Of a stretch of 64,000 nt of DNA, positions 1-10,850 are shown in pieces. Position numbers and translations under genes: made by a program. This DNA is from Gadus chalcogrammus (Eukaryota; Chordata; Actinopteri; Gadiformes; Gadidae), in the NCBI RefSeq assembly GCF_026213295.1, contig NC_079423.1, forward strand, positions 18,579,007 through 18,643,006, written 5' to 3'. The first letter of the stretch is position 1. Each line of letters opens with the position of its first letter. The notes beneath the pieces are model-generated. The model saw only the letters and a list, made by a program, of their open reading frames with translations, was not told where the DNA came from and made no database searches.

Positions 1-196
1 CATGGATTACACTACTTACATAAACTAATGCACAGACACGGACGTGCACACAAAGATTGTGCCGGAAAGACACCCCTCTCATTACCCATTTCCACTACCC
101 CACCGTAGCCAGCCAGTCACTTTAAGTTTAAATATCCTTACCTTTTCCAAATGTTCTCCATATTACAAAGTTTGAACAGATAATCACAATCAACGA

Positions 197-262
197 GAAC
201 CCACGCCTCCAGAGGAGACTGCGACCTGAACGCAGCGCCGTAGACCGCTCGGCCATCCTGAC
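197..262 (-). pseudogene. tRNA-Leu(CAG), 3'-truncated copy
   Basis: The body starts within the T arm. A 30-bp deletion relative to full units removes the 3' acceptor strand, the 3' half of the T loop (so the B box) and the adjacent spacer. One further change lies in the D arm (CCGTAGACC). It cannot fold as a tRNA. Confidence 0.9.
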
Positions 263-595
263 GTATTTCATCAGATCCTTCGAATCAATCAACACAAAAC
301 GCCATCATGGTTACTGCTCTTGTATGTTCAAATGTCCGTAAAACAAGGACCGATAATAAACCCCAGCTACCATGCGCTGTAACGTTACCATAGTTACATG
401 GGTTACACTACTTACATAAACTAATGCACCGACATGGACGTGCAAACACACAAATTGAGACAGAAAGACAGCCCTCTCATTTCCCCTTTCTACTACCCCA
501 ACGTAGCCAGCCAGTCACTTTGAGTTTAAATATCCTTACCTTTTCCAAATGTTCTCCATATTACAAAGTTTGAACAGATAATCACAATCAAAGAG

Positions 596-660
596 AACCC
601 ACGCCTCCAGAGGAGACTGCGACCTGAACGCAGCGCCTTAGACCGCTCGGCCATCCTGAC
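596..660 (-). pseudogene. tRNA-Leu(CAG), 3'-truncated copy
   Basis: It has the same 30-bp deletion junction (GAGA joined to ACCCACG) as the copy at 197. The anticodon arm and D arm are intact, but the B box and 3' acceptor strand are gone. Confidence 0.9.
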
Positions 661-990
661 GTATTTCATCAGATCCTTCGAATCAATCAACACAAAACGC
701 CATCATGGTTACTGCTCTTGTATGTTCAAATGTCCGTAAAACAAGGACCGATAATAAACCCCAGCTACCATGCGCTGTAACGTTACCATAGTTACATGGG
801 TTACACTACTTACATAAACTAATGCACCGACATGGACGTGCAAACACACAAATTGAGACAAAAGACAGCCCTCTCATTTCCCCTTTCTACTACCCCAACG
901 TAGCCAGCCAGTCACTTTGAGTTTAAATATCCTTACCTTTTCCAAATGTTCTCCATATTACAAGTTTGAACAGATAATCACAATCAACGA

Positions 991-1057
991 GAACCCACGC
1001 CTCCAGAGGAGACTGCGACCTGAACGCAGCGCCTTAGACCCGCTCGGCCATCCTGAC
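991..1057 (-). pseudogene. tRNA-Leu(CAG), 3'-truncated copy with D-loop insertion
   Basis: It shares the 30-bp deletion junction and also carries an extra C in the D loop (GACCCGCTC on the plus strand). Confidence 0.9.
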
Positions 1058-1388
1058 GTATTTCATCAGATCCTTCGAATCAATCAACACAAAACGCCAT
1101 CATGGTTACTGCTCTTGTATGTTCAAATGTCCGTAAAACAAGGACCGATAATAAACCCCAGCTACCATGCGCTGTAACCTTACCATAGTTACATGGATTA
1201 CACTACTTAAATAAACTAATGCACAGACACACAGATTGAGACAGAATGACACCCCTCTCATTACCCATTTCCTCTACCCCACCGTAGCCAGCCAGTCACT
1301 TTGAGTTTCAATCTCCTTACCTTTTCCAAATGTTCTCCATTTTACAAAGTTTGAACAGATAATCACAATAAACGAGATCCAAATGTAA

Positions 1389-1471
1389 TGTCAGAAGTGG
1401 GATTCGAACCCACGCCTCCAGAGGAGACTGCGACCTGAACGCAGCGCCTTAGACCGCTCGGCCATCCTGAC
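1389..1471 (-). tRNA. tRNA-Leu (anticodon CAG)
   Basis: The minus strand gives a complete 83-nt body. The acceptor stem is GTCAGGA/TTCTGAC (one G-U pair), the A box is TGGCCGAGCGG, the anticodon stem is CTGCG/CGCAG with loop TTCAGGT, the long variable arm is CTCC-TCT-GGAG, the B box is GGTTCGAATCC and the discriminator is A. Anticodon CAG reads the leucine codon CUG. The CCA end is not encoded, as expected in eukaryotes. The immediate 3' flank has only TTT, so a strong Pol III terminator is not seen close by. Confidence 0.93.
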
Positions 1472-1802
1472 CTTTTTCATCAGACCCTTCGAATCAATCA
1501 ACACAAAACGCCATCATGGTTACTGCTCTTGTACGTTCAAATGTCCGTAAAACAAGGACCGATAATAAACCCCAGCTACCATGCGCTGTAACCTTACCAT
1601 AGTTACATGGATTACACTACTTACATAAACTAATGCACAGACACACAGATTGAGACAGAATGACACCCCTCTCATTACCCATTTCCTCTACCCCACCGTA
1701 GCCAGCCAGTCACTTTGAGTTTCAATCTCCTTACCTTTTCCAAATGTTCTCCATTTTACAAAGTTTGAACAGATAATCACAATAAACGAGATCCAAATGT
1801 AA

Positions 1803-1885
1803 TGTCAGAAGTGGGATTCGAACCCACGCCTCCAGAGGAGACTGCGACCTGAACGCAGCGCCTTAGACCGCTCGGCCATCCTGAC
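1803..1885 (-). tRNA. tRNA-Leu (anticodon CAG)
   Basis: The body is identical to the copy at 1389, with all stems, the A and B boxes and the long variable arm intact. It lies at the left boundary of the 1,688-bp higher-order repeat. Confidence 0.93.
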
Positions 1886-2225
1886 CTTTTTCATCTGTCC
1901 CTTCGAATCAATCAACACAAAACGCCATCATGGTTACTGCTCTTGTATGTTCAAATGTCCGTAAAACAAGGACCGATAATAAACCCCAGCTACCATGCGC
2001 TGTAACGTTACCATAGTTACATGGGTTACACCACTTACATAAACTAATGCACCGACATGGACGTGCAAACACACAAATTGAGACAGAAAGACAGCCCTCT
2101 CATTTCCCCTTTCTACTACCCCAACGTAGCCAGCCAGTCACTTTGAGTTTAAATATCCTTACCTTTTCCAAATGTTCTCCATATTAAAAAGTTTGAACAG
2201 ATAATCACAATCAACAAGATCAAAA

Positions 2226-2308
2226 TGTCAGAAGTGGGATTCGAACCAACGCCTCCAGGGGAGACTGCGACCTGAACACAGCGCCTTCGACCGCTCGGCC
2301 ATCCTGAC
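2226..2308 (-). pseudogene. tRNA-Leu(CAG), substituted copy
   Basis: Full length, but with a broken T-stem pair (CCAAC for CCCAC on the plus strand), an anticodon-stem change (GAACACAGC) and a D-loop change (CCTTCGACC). The flank 3' of the gene has TTTT within a few bases. Probably a pseudogene, although the anticodon is still CAG. Confidence 0.8.
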
Positions 2309-2648
2309 GTAATTCAACATTACCCTTCGAATCAATAAACACAACACACCATCATGGTTACTGCTCTCGTATGATCAAATGTCCATACAACATGGACCGA
2401 TAATAAACCCCAGCTACCATGCGCTGTAACATTACAATAGTTACATGGGTTACACTACTTACATAAACTAATGCACACGCACAACAATTGTGACAGAATG
2501 ACACGCAGACACCCATCTCATTAACCATTTCCACTACCTAACATTAGCCAGCGAGTCACTTTGAGTTTAAAACTCCTTTCCTTTTCCAAATTTTCTCCAT
2601 ATTACTAAATTTGAACAGATAATCACAAACAACGAGATCCATATGTCT

Positions 2649-2731
2649 TGTCAGAAGTGGGATTCGGACACACGCCTCCAGAGGAGACTGCGACCTGAAC
2701 GCAGCGCCTTAGACCGCTCGGCCATCCTGAC
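2649..2731 (-). pseudogene. tRNA-Leu(CAG) with altered B box
   Basis: Full length with an intact acceptor and anticodon arm, but the T arm reads ATTCGGACACACG on the plus strand. This destroys the B-box consensus and one side of the T stem. Confidence 0.8.
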
Positions 2732-3062
2732 GTATTGCATCACCCTCTTCGAATCAATCAACACAAATCGCAATCATGGTTACTGCTCTTGTATGTTCAA
2801 ATGTCCGTAAAACAAGGACCGATAATAAACCCCAGCTACCATGCGCTGTAACCTTACCATAGTTACATGGATTACACTACTTACATAAACTAATGCACAG
2901 ACACACAGATTGAGACAGAATGACACCCCTCTCATTACCCATTTCCTCTACCCCACCGTAGCCAGCCAGTCACTTTGAGTTTCAATCTCCTTACCTTTTC
3001 CAAATGTTCACCATTTTACAAAGTTTGAACAGATAATCACAATAAACGAGATCCAAATGTAA

Positions 3063-3145
3063 TGTCAGAAGTGGGATTCGAACCCACACCTCCAGAGGAG
3101 ACTGCGACCTGAACGCAGCGCCTTAGACCGCTCGGCCATCCTGAC
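3063..3145 (-). tRNA. tRNA-Leu (anticodon CAG), one substitution
   Basis: Matches the array consensus except for one G-to-A change on the plus strand (CCCACACC), at the junction of variable arm and T stem. No stem pair is lost, so it may still be functional. Confidence 0.8.
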
Positions 3146-3490
3146 CTTTTACAACAGACCCTTCGAATCAATCAACACAAAACGCCATCATGGTTACTGC
3201 TCTTGTATGTTCAAATGTCCGTAAAACAAGGACCGATAATAAACCGCAGCTACCATGCGCTGTAACGTTACCATAGTTACATGGATTACACTACTTACAT
3301 AAACTAATGCACCGACACGGACGTGCAAACACACAGATTGAGACAGAAAGACAGCCCTCTCATTTCCCCTTTCTACTACCCCAAAGTAGCCAGCCAGTCA
3401 CTTTGAGTTTAAATATCCTTACCTTTTCCAAATGTTCTCCATTTTACAAAGTTTGAACAGATAATCACAATAAACGAGATCCAAATGTAA

Positions 3491-3573
3491 TGTCAGAAGT
3501 GGGATTCGAACCCACGCCTCCAGAGGAGACTACGACCTGAACGCAGCGCCTTAGACCGCTCTGCCATCCTGAC
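3491..3573 (-). pseudogene. tRNA-Leu(CAG), A-box and anticodon-stem variant
   Basis: The plus strand reads TACGACC (one anticodon-stem pair lost) and GCTCTGCC (A-box change). This is the 1,688-bp-offset partner of the intact copy at 1803, so it decayed after or during the duplication. Confidence 0.75.
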
Positions 3574-3913
3574 CTTTTTCATCTGTCCCTTCGAATCAAT
3601 CAACACAAAACGCCATCATGGTTACTGCTCTTGTATGTTCAAATGTCCGTAAAACAAGGACCGATAATAAACCCCAGCTACCATGCGCTGTAACGTTACC
3701 ATAGTTACATGGGTTACACCACTTACATAAACTAATGCACCGACATGGACGTGCAAACACACAAATTGAGACAGAAAGACAGCCCTCTCATTTCCCCTTT
3801 CTACTACCCCAACGTAGCCAGCCAGTCACTTTGAGTTTAAATATCCTTACCTTTTCCAAATGTTCTCCATATTAAAAAGTTTGAACAGATAATCACAATC
3901 AACAAGATCAAAA

Positions 3914-3996
3914 TGTCAGAAGTGGGATTCGAACCAACGCCTCCAGGGGAGACTGCGACCTGAACACAGCGCCTTCGACCGCTCGGCCATCCTGAC
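3914..3996 (-). pseudogene. tRNA-Leu(CAG), substituted copy
   Basis: Duplicate of the copy at 2226, offset 1,688 bp. It carries the same T-stem, anticodon-stem and D-loop changes and the same nearby TTTT. Confidence 0.8.
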
Positions 3997-4336
3997 GTAA
4001 TTCAACATTACCCTTCGAATCAATAAACACAACACACCATCATGGTTACTGCTCTCGTATGATCAAATGTCCATACAACATGGACCGATAATAAACCCCA
4101 GCTACCATGCGCTGTAACGTTACCATAGTTACATGGGTTACACTACTTACATAAACTAATGCACACGCACAACAATTGTGACAGAATGACACGCAGACAC
4201 CCATCTCATTAACCATTTCCACTACCCAACATTAGCCAGCGAGTCACTTTGAGTTTAAAACTCCTTTCCTTTTCCAAATTTTCTCCATATTACTAAATTT
4301 GAACAGATAATCACAAACAACGAGATCCATATGTCT

Positions 4337-4419
4337 TGTCAGAAGTGGGATTCGGACACACGCCTCCAGAGGAGACTGCGACCTGAACGCAGCGCCTTAG
4401 ACCGCTCGGCCATCCTGAC
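4337..4419 (-). pseudogene. tRNA-Leu(CAG) with altered B box
   Basis: Duplicate of the copy at 2649, offset 1,688 bp, with the same ATTCGGACACACG T-arm lesion. Confidence 0.8.
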
Positions 4420-4750
4420 GTATTGCATCACCCTCTTCGAATCAATCAACACAAATCGCCATCATGGTTACTGCTCTTGTATGTTCAAATGTCCGTAAAA
4501 CAAGGACCGATAATAAACCCCAGCTACCATGCGCTGTAACCTTACCATAGTTACATGGATTACACTACTTACATAAACTAATGCACAGACACACAGATTG
4601 AGACAGAATGACACCCCTCTCATTACCCATTTCCTCTACCCCACCGTAGCCAGCCAGTCACTTTGAGTTTCAATCTCCTTACCTTTTCCAAATGTTCTCC
4701 ATTTTACAAAGTTTGAACAGATAATCACAATAAACGAGATCCAAATGTAA

Positions 4751-4833
4751 TGTCAGAAGTGGGATTCGAACCCACGCCTCCAGAGGAGACTGCGACCTGA
4801 ACGCAGCGCCTTAGACCGCTCGGCCATCCTGAC
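4751..4833 (-). tRNA. tRNA-Leu (anticodon CAG)
   Basis: Exact consensus body with complete acceptor, D, anticodon, variable and T arms. Its higher-order-repeat partner is the copy at 3063. Confidence 0.92.
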
Positions 4834-5166
4834 CTTTTACATCAGACCCTTCGAATCAATCAACACAAAACGCCATCATGGTTACTGCTCTTGTATGTTC
4901 AAATGTCCGTAAAACAAGGACCGATAATAAACCGCAGCTACCATGCGCTGTAACGTTACCATAGTTACATGGATTACACTACTTACATAAACTAATGCAC
5001 CGACACGGACGTGCAAACACACAGATTGAGACAGAAAGACAGCCCTCTCATTTCCCCTTTCTACTACCCCAAAGTAGCCAGCCAGTCACTTTGAGTTTAA
5101 ATATCCTTACCTTTTCCAAATGTTCTCCATTTTACAAAGTTTGAACAGATAATCACAATCAACGAG

Positions 5167-5231
5167 AACCCACGCCTCCAGAGGAGACTGCGACCTGAAC
5201 GCAGCGCCTTAGACCGCTCGGCCATCCTGAC
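5167..5231 (-). pseudogene. tRNA-Leu(CAG), 3'-truncated copy
   Basis: Has the same 30-bp deletion junction as the copies at 197, 596 and 991. The B box is missing. Confidence 0.9.
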
Positions 5232-5570
5232 GTATTTCATCAGATCCTTCGAATCAATCAACACAAAACGCCATCATGGTTACTGCTCTTGTATGTTCAA
5301 ATGTCCGTAAAACAAGGACCGATAATAAACCCCAGCTACCATGCGCTGTAACGTTACCATAGTTACATGGGTTACACTACTTACATAAACTAATGCACAC
5401 GCACAACAATTGAGACAGAATGACACGCAGACACCCATCTCATTAACCATTTCCACTACCCAACATTAGCCAGCGAGTCACTTTGAGTTTAAAACTCCTT
5501 ACCTTTTCCAAAATTTCTCCATATTACTAAGTTTGAACAGATAATCACAATCAACAAGATCAAAATGTAG

Positions 5571-5653
5571 TGTCAGAAGTGGGATTCGAACCCACGCCTC
5601 CAGGGGAGACTGCGACCTGAACGCAGCGCCTTAGACCGCTCGGCCATCCTGAC
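5571..5653 (-). tRNA. tRNA-Leu (anticodon CAG), best functional candidate
   Basis: Complete 83-nt body. The variable arm reads CTCC-CCT-GGAG (AGGGGAG on the plus strand), the form typical of vertebrate tRNA-Leu(CAG). On the gene strand a TTTT run lies 6-9 nt past the discriminator base, giving a plausible Pol III terminator that most other units lack. The A and B boxes are intact. I infer this is the copy most likely to be transcribed. Confidence 0.94.
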
Positions 5654-5986
5654 GTATTTCATCACATCCTTCGAATCAATCAACACAAAACGCCATCATG
5701 GTTACTGCTCTTGTATGTTCAAATGTCCGTAAAACAAGGACCGATAATAAACCCCAGCTACCATGCGCTGTAACGTTACCATAGTTACATGGGTTACACT
5801 ACTTACATAAACTAATGCACCGACATGGACGTGCAAACACACAAATTGAGACAGAAAGACAGCCCTCTCATTTCCCCTTTCTACTACCCCAACGTAGCCA
5901 GCCAGTCACTTTGAGTTTAAATATCCTTACCTTTTCCAAATGTTCTCCATATTACAAAGTTTGAACAGATAATCACAATCAACGAG

Positions 5987-6051
5987 AACCCACGCCTCCA
6001 GAGGAGACTGCGACCTGAACGCAGCGCCTTAGACCGCTCGGCCATCCTGAC
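5987..6051 (-). pseudogene. tRNA-Leu(CAG), 3'-truncated copy
   Basis: Fifth member of the class with the identical 30-bp deletion. The T arm and 3' acceptor strand are lost. Confidence 0.9.
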
Positions 6052-6382
6052 GTATTGCATCAGACTCTTCGAATCAATGAACACAAAACGCCATCATGGT
6101 TAATGCTCTTGTATGTTCAAATGTCCGTAAAACAAGGACCGATAATAAACCCCAGCTACCATGCGCTGTAACCTTACCATAGTTACATGGATTACACTAC
6201 TTACATAAACTAATGCACAGACACACAGATTGAGACAGAATGACACCCCTCTCATTACCCATTTCCTCTACCCCACCGTAGCCAGCCAGTCACTTTGAGT
6301 TTCAATCTCCTTACCTTTTCCAAATGTTCTCCATTTTACAAAGTTTGAACAGATAATCACAATAAACGAGATCCAAATGTAA

Positions 6383-6465
6383 TGTCAGAAGTGGGATTCT
6401 AACCCACGCCTCCAGAGGAGACTGCGACCTGAACGCAGCGCCTTAGACCGCTCGGCCATCCTGAC
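6383..6465 (-). pseudogene. tRNA-Leu(CAG), T-loop point mutant
   Basis: The body is consensus except GATTCTAACCC on the plus strand, which changes the invariant TTCGA of the B box to TTAGA. Promoter strength and T-loop folding should both suffer. Confidence 0.75.
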
Positions 6466-6802
6466 CTTTTTCATCAGTCCCTTCGAATCAATCAACACAA
6501 AACGCCATCATGGTTACTGCTCTTGTATGTTCAAATGTCCGTAAAACAAGGACCGATAATAAACCCCAGCTACCATGCGCTGTAACGTTACCATAGTTAC
6601 ATGGATTACACTACTTACATAAACTAATGCACAGACACACACACACAGATTGAGACAGAATGACACCCCTCTCATTACCCATTTCCACTACCCAACTGTA
6701 GCCAGCCAGTCACTTTGAGTTTAAATCTCCTTACCTTTTCCAAATTATCTCCATATTACAAAGTTTGAACAGATAATCACAATCAACGAGATCCAAATGT
6801 CT

Positions 6803-6885
6803 TCTCCGATGTGGGAATCGAACCCACGCCTCCAGAGGAGACTACGACCTGGACGCAGCTCCTTAGACCGCTCGGCCATCCTGAC
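6803..6885 (-). pseudogene. Chimeric tRNA-Leu-like copy, foreign 3' end
   Basis: The last part of the body (T loop plus 3' acceptor strand) reads TCTCCGATGTGGGAATCGAA on the plus strand instead of the usual sequence. The 5' acceptor strand is unchanged, so the acceptor stem cannot pair. U33 is also lost (GACCTGGACG) and the anticodon stem has a mismatch. Confidence 0.8.
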
Positions 6886-7233
6886 ATATTTCAACATTAC
6901 CCTTCGAATCAATAAACACGACACACCATCATGGTTACTGCTCTCGTATGTTCAAATGTCCGTACAACAAGGACCGATAATAAACCCCAGCTACCATGCT
7001 CTGTAACGTTACCATAGTTACATGGATTACACTACTTACTATTAAACTAATGCACCGACACAGACGTGCAAACACACAGATTGAGACAGAAAGACACCCC
7101 TCTCATTTCCCCTTTCTACTACCCCAAAGTAGCCAGCCAGTCACTTTGAGTTTAAACCTCCTTACCTTTTCCAAATGTTCTCCATATAAAAAAGTTTGAA
7201 CAGATAATCACAATCAACGAGATCCAAATGTAA

Positions 7234-7316
7234 TGTAAGAAGTGGGATTCGAACCCACGGCTCCAGAGGAGACTGCGACCTGAACGCAGCGCCTTAGACA
7301 TCTCGGCCATCCTGAC
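7234..7316 (-). pseudogene. tRNA-Leu(CAG), acceptor and D-loop mutant
   Basis: Full length, with one acceptor-stem mismatch (GTAAGAAG) and loss of the D-loop GG in the A box (GACATCTCGG on the plus strand). Confidence 0.8.
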
Positions 7317-7647
7317 GTATATCATCAGACCCTTCGAATCATTCCACACAAAACGCCATCATGGTTACTGCTCTTGTATGTTCAAATGTCCGTAAAACAA
7401 GGACCGATAATAACCGCCAGCTACCATGCGCTGTAACCTTACCATAGTTACATGGATTACACTACTTACATGAACTAATGCACAGACACACAGATTGTGA
7501 CAGAATGACACCCCTCTCATTGCCCATTTCCTCTACCCCACCGGAGCCAGCCAGTCACTTTGAGTTTAAATCTCCTTACCTTTACCAAATGTTCACCATT
7601 TTACACAGTTTGGAGAAATAACCACAATCAACGAGATCTAGATGTAG

Positions 7648-7730
7648 TGTCAGAAGTGGGATTCGAACACGCGCCTCCAGAGGAGACTACGACCTTAACG
7701 CAGCCCCTTAGACCGCGCGGCCATCCTGAC
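7648..7730 (-). pseudogene. tRNA-Leu-like copy with anticodon AAG
   Basis: The anticodon loop reads TTAAGGT on the gene strand, so the anticodon is AAG, which is also leucine (CUU). The copy has an anticodon-stem mismatch and T-stem damage (CGAACACGCGCC on the plus strand), so it is probably not functional. Confidence 0.75.
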
Positions 7731-7927
7731 GTATGTCAACCTACCCTTCGAATCAATAAAAACAACACACCATCATGGTTACTGCTCTCGTATGTTTAAA
7801 TGTCCGTAAAACAAGGACCGATGATAAACCCCAGCTACCATGCGCTGTAACGTTACCATAGTTACATTGGTTACACTACTTACATAAACTAATGCACACG
7901 CACGCACACAGATTGAGACGCAGACAC

Positions 7928-8920
7928 TAGGGATGCAAATTATCGAGTAATTCATTAATCGATAGTTGTTTCATCTTATCGATCGATGATCGATTAATTG
8001 ATAAGCGGCAATTCTTCTGAGAAGCTGAATTTCCTTCTGAATGTGACACATTTAGGTGGTAATTCAACGAAGTCGTTTAGTTGTTGTACTTTAAAATACT
8101 TCCACATATTGTGCATTTGCCGTCTTTGTCGTCATTAACCAACTTAAAGTGGCTCCATACTGCACTCCGTTTTGCCCTCTTCATCGTGTCAGTGTCCCGC
8201 TTTTCGTTTGTCTTGTCCTGCCGTGTTCCAATACCCGTACTGTCCGTACTTACTAGCCAAAATTTGAGTACGCAGTACTCCAATTCAGATCCGGCGAAAA
8301 GAAGTATACTTCAAGGACCCGTCACCCGGATGCCGTACTCAAAACGGGCTAATCGTGAAGTGTGGATCGAAGGACACTCCCCGTACTGAACTGAACGGCA
8401 GCCTTCTTAGCTACGTAGCAGAAGAGGCGGAGCCAGGCAAAGCCAAAGTCGGCGCATTTTCCACATAGCCTGCATTAATAGAGTCATTTTGTAGTTTTTA
8501 TAGTTTTTATAGCTTTTTATAGCTGCTAGGCGTAAATAGTTCACCGTTCAAAGCGGGATGTTTATTGCGGGGGAGGAGCCACGGCGGCAGTCGTGATCGT
8601 AATTTCCGGTTAGTGCACCACGGAGTACTCGATTTGGAACAGCACTCACATTTGAAAAATTAACGTAGTAGCCAGTGCGGATAGTATACTTCCTTTAAGT
8701 ATACTCATGGAAGTACGGGTATTGGAACACGGCACTGCTTTGCTTGTGTTCCCGCTTGTGTTCCCGCGTGTGCGTCAAGTACGTCTGGCGTCAAGTGCGC
8801 CCTCACGTGGACGGTTGGGGAATTACGGGTTAAAATGCGATTAATTGCAAGTAATTTATTTTAATCGAGTAATCTCTTATCGACAATTAATCGATAATCG
8901 ATTAATTGTTTGCATCCCTA
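7928..8920 (-). mobile_element. Non-autonomous hAT-type DNA transposon with BED-finger remnant
   Basis: The 993-bp element has termini TAGGGATGCAAA and TTTGCATCCCTA and is flanked by a perfect 8-bp target-site duplication GCAGACAC (7920-7927 and 8921-8928), the hAT hallmark. The sub-terminal ends are full of ATCGAT/TTAAT motifs. A minus-strand frame at 8283-8077 encodes a partial BED zinc finger: a tryptophan (VWSHF), then CTIC, then a stop. The His part of the finger is still readable in another frame just downstream (YHLNVSH), so a frameshift broke it. No transposase core is present. Confidence 0.88.
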
Positions 8921-9064
8921 GCAGACACCCATCTCATTAACCATTTCCACTACCCAACATTAGCCAGCGAGTCACTTTGAGTGTAAATGTCCTCACCATT
9001 TACAAATTTTCTCCATATTACAAGGTTTGAACAGATAAACACAATCAACGAGAACTAGATGTAG

Positions 9065-9147
9065 TGTCGGAACTGGGATTCGAACCCGCGTCTCCAGAGG
9101 ATACTGCGACCTGAACGCAGCACCTTAGACCGCGCGGCCATCCTCAC
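9065..9147 (-). pseudogene. tRNA-Leu(CAG), degenerate
   Basis: Several substitutions: an acceptor change at each end (GTCGGAACTG, TCCTCAC), a variable-arm change (AGAGGATAC) and a D-loop CGCGCGG. Confidence 0.8.
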
Positions 9148-9480
9148 GTATGTCATCATACCCATCGAATCAATAAAAACAACACACCATCATGGTTACT
9201 GCTCTCGTATGTTTAAATGTCCGTAAAATAAGGACCGATAATAAACCCCAGCTACCATGCGCTGTAACGTTACCATAGTTACATGGGTTACACTACTTAC
9301 ATAAACTAATGCACACGCACGCACACAGATTGAGACGCAGATACCCATCTCATTAACTATTTCCACTACCCAACATTAGCCAGCGAGTCACTTTGAGTGT
9401 AAATCTCCTCACCTTTTACAAATTTTCTCCATATTACAAAGTTTGAACAGATAAACACAATCAACGAGATCCATATGTCT

Positions 9481-9563
9481 TGTCAGAAGTGGGATTCGAA
9501 CCCACGCCTCCAGAGGAGACTGCGACCTGAACGCAGCGCCTTAGACCGCTCGGCCATCCTGAC
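9481..9563 (-). tRNA. tRNA-Leu (anticodon CAG)
   Basis: Exact consensus 83-nt body with all stems and both internal promoter boxes intact. The 3' flank on the gene strand has no TTTT in the first 25 nt. Confidence 0.92.
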
Positions 9564-9909
9564 AAATTTCAACACAACATTCGAATCAATAAACACAACA
9601 CACCATCATGGTTACTGCTCTCGTATGTTCAAATGTCCTCAAAACAAGGACCGATAATAAACCCCCTGCTACCATGCGCTGTAACGTTACCATAGTTACA
9701 TGGATTACACTACTTACATAAACTAATGCACCGACACGGACGTGCAAACACACAGATTGAGACAGAAAGACACCGCTCTCATTTCCCATTTCTACTACCC
9801 CAAAGTAGCCAGCCAGTCACTTTGAGTTTAAACCTCCTTTCCTTTTCCAAATGTTCTCCATATTACAAAATTTGAACAGATAATCACAATCAACAAGATC
9901 AAAATGTAG

Positions 9910-9992
9910 TGTCAGCAGTGGGATTCGAACCCATGCCTCCAGAGGAGACTGCGACCTGAACGCAGCGCCTTAGACCGCTCGGCCATCCAGAC
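9910..9992 (-). pseudogene. tRNA-Leu(CAG), acceptor-stem mutant
   Basis: Acceptor changes on both strands (GTCAGCAG and CATCCAGAC on the plus strand) leave two mismatches, and one T-stem pair is lost (CCATGCC). A TTTT run follows the gene. Confidence 0.75.
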
Positions 9993-10338
9993 GAATTTCA
10001 ACATTACCCTTCGAATCAATAAACACAACACACCATCATGGTTACGGTTCTCGTATGTGCAAATGTCCGTACAACAAGGACCGATAATAAACCCCAGCTA
10101 CCATGCGCTGTAACGTTACCATAGTTACATGGATTACACTACTTACATAAACTAATGCACCGACACAGACGTGCAAACACACAGATTGAGACAGAAAGAC
10201 ACCCCTCTCATTTCCCCTTTCTACTACCCCAAAGTAGCCAGCCAGTCACTTTGAGTTTAAACCTCCTTACCTTTTCCAAATGTTCTCCATATTAAAAAGT
10301 TTGAACAGATTATCACAATCAACGAGATCCAAATGTCT

Positions 10339-10421
10339 TCTCCGATGTGGGAATCGAACCCACGCCTCCAGAGGAGACTGCGACCTGAACGCAGCGCCTT
10401 AGACCGCTCGGCCATCCTGAC
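10339..10421 (-). pseudogene. Chimeric tRNA-Leu-like copy, foreign 3' end
   Basis: Same 3' patch as the copy at 6803 (TCTCCGATGTGGGAATCG on the plus strand). The 5' two-thirds are consensus with anticodon CAG. The 5' and 3' acceptor strands are not complementary. Confidence 0.8.
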
Positions 10422-10767
10422 ATAATTCAACATTACCCTTCGAATCAATAAACACAACACACCATCATGGTTACTGCTCTCGTATGTTCAAATGTCCGTA
10501 CAACAAGGACCGATAATAAACCCCAGCTACCATGCGCTGTAACGTTACCATAGTTACATGGATTACACTACTTACATAAACTAATGCACCGACACAGACG
10601 TGCAAACACACAGATTGAGACAGAAAGACACCCCTCTCATTTCCCCTTTCTACTACCCCAAAGTAGCCAGCCAGTCACTTTGAGTTTAAACCTCCTTACC
10701 TTTTCCAAATGTTCTCCATATTAAAAAGTTTGAACAGATAATCACAATCAACGAGATCCAAATGTCT

Positions 10768-10850
10768 TCTCCGATGTGGGAATCGAACCCACGGCTCCAG
10801 AGGAGACTGCGACCTGAACGCAGCGCCTTAGACCGCTCGGCCATCTTGAC
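10768..10850 (-). pseudogene. Chimeric tRNA-Leu-like copy, foreign 3' end
   Basis: Third chimeric copy, with extra changes CCACGGCTCC and CCATCTTGAC. It is adjacent to the chimera at 10339 and probably arose from it by unit duplication. Confidence 0.8.

Larger units (their letters stand above)
1790..5158. repeat. Higher-order repeat: four-unit block duplicated at 1,688-bp offset
   Basis: Marker copies recur at a constant 1,688-bp spacing: 1803/3491, 2226/3914, 2649/4337 and 3063/4751. The shared lesions move together. The right limit is near 5158, where the sequence switches to a truncated unit. The left limit is approximate (about 1,730-1,800). Confidence 0.9.

Noticed and set aside
917..1177. 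Open frames of 60-90 codons in nearly every tRNA unit
   Set aside because: They are translations of spacer and antisense tRNA, repeated with the unit, with no domain or conserved start.
7648..7730. Functional tRNA-Leu(AAG) gene
   Set aside because: The anticodon change is real, but stem and T-arm mismatches make function unlikely.
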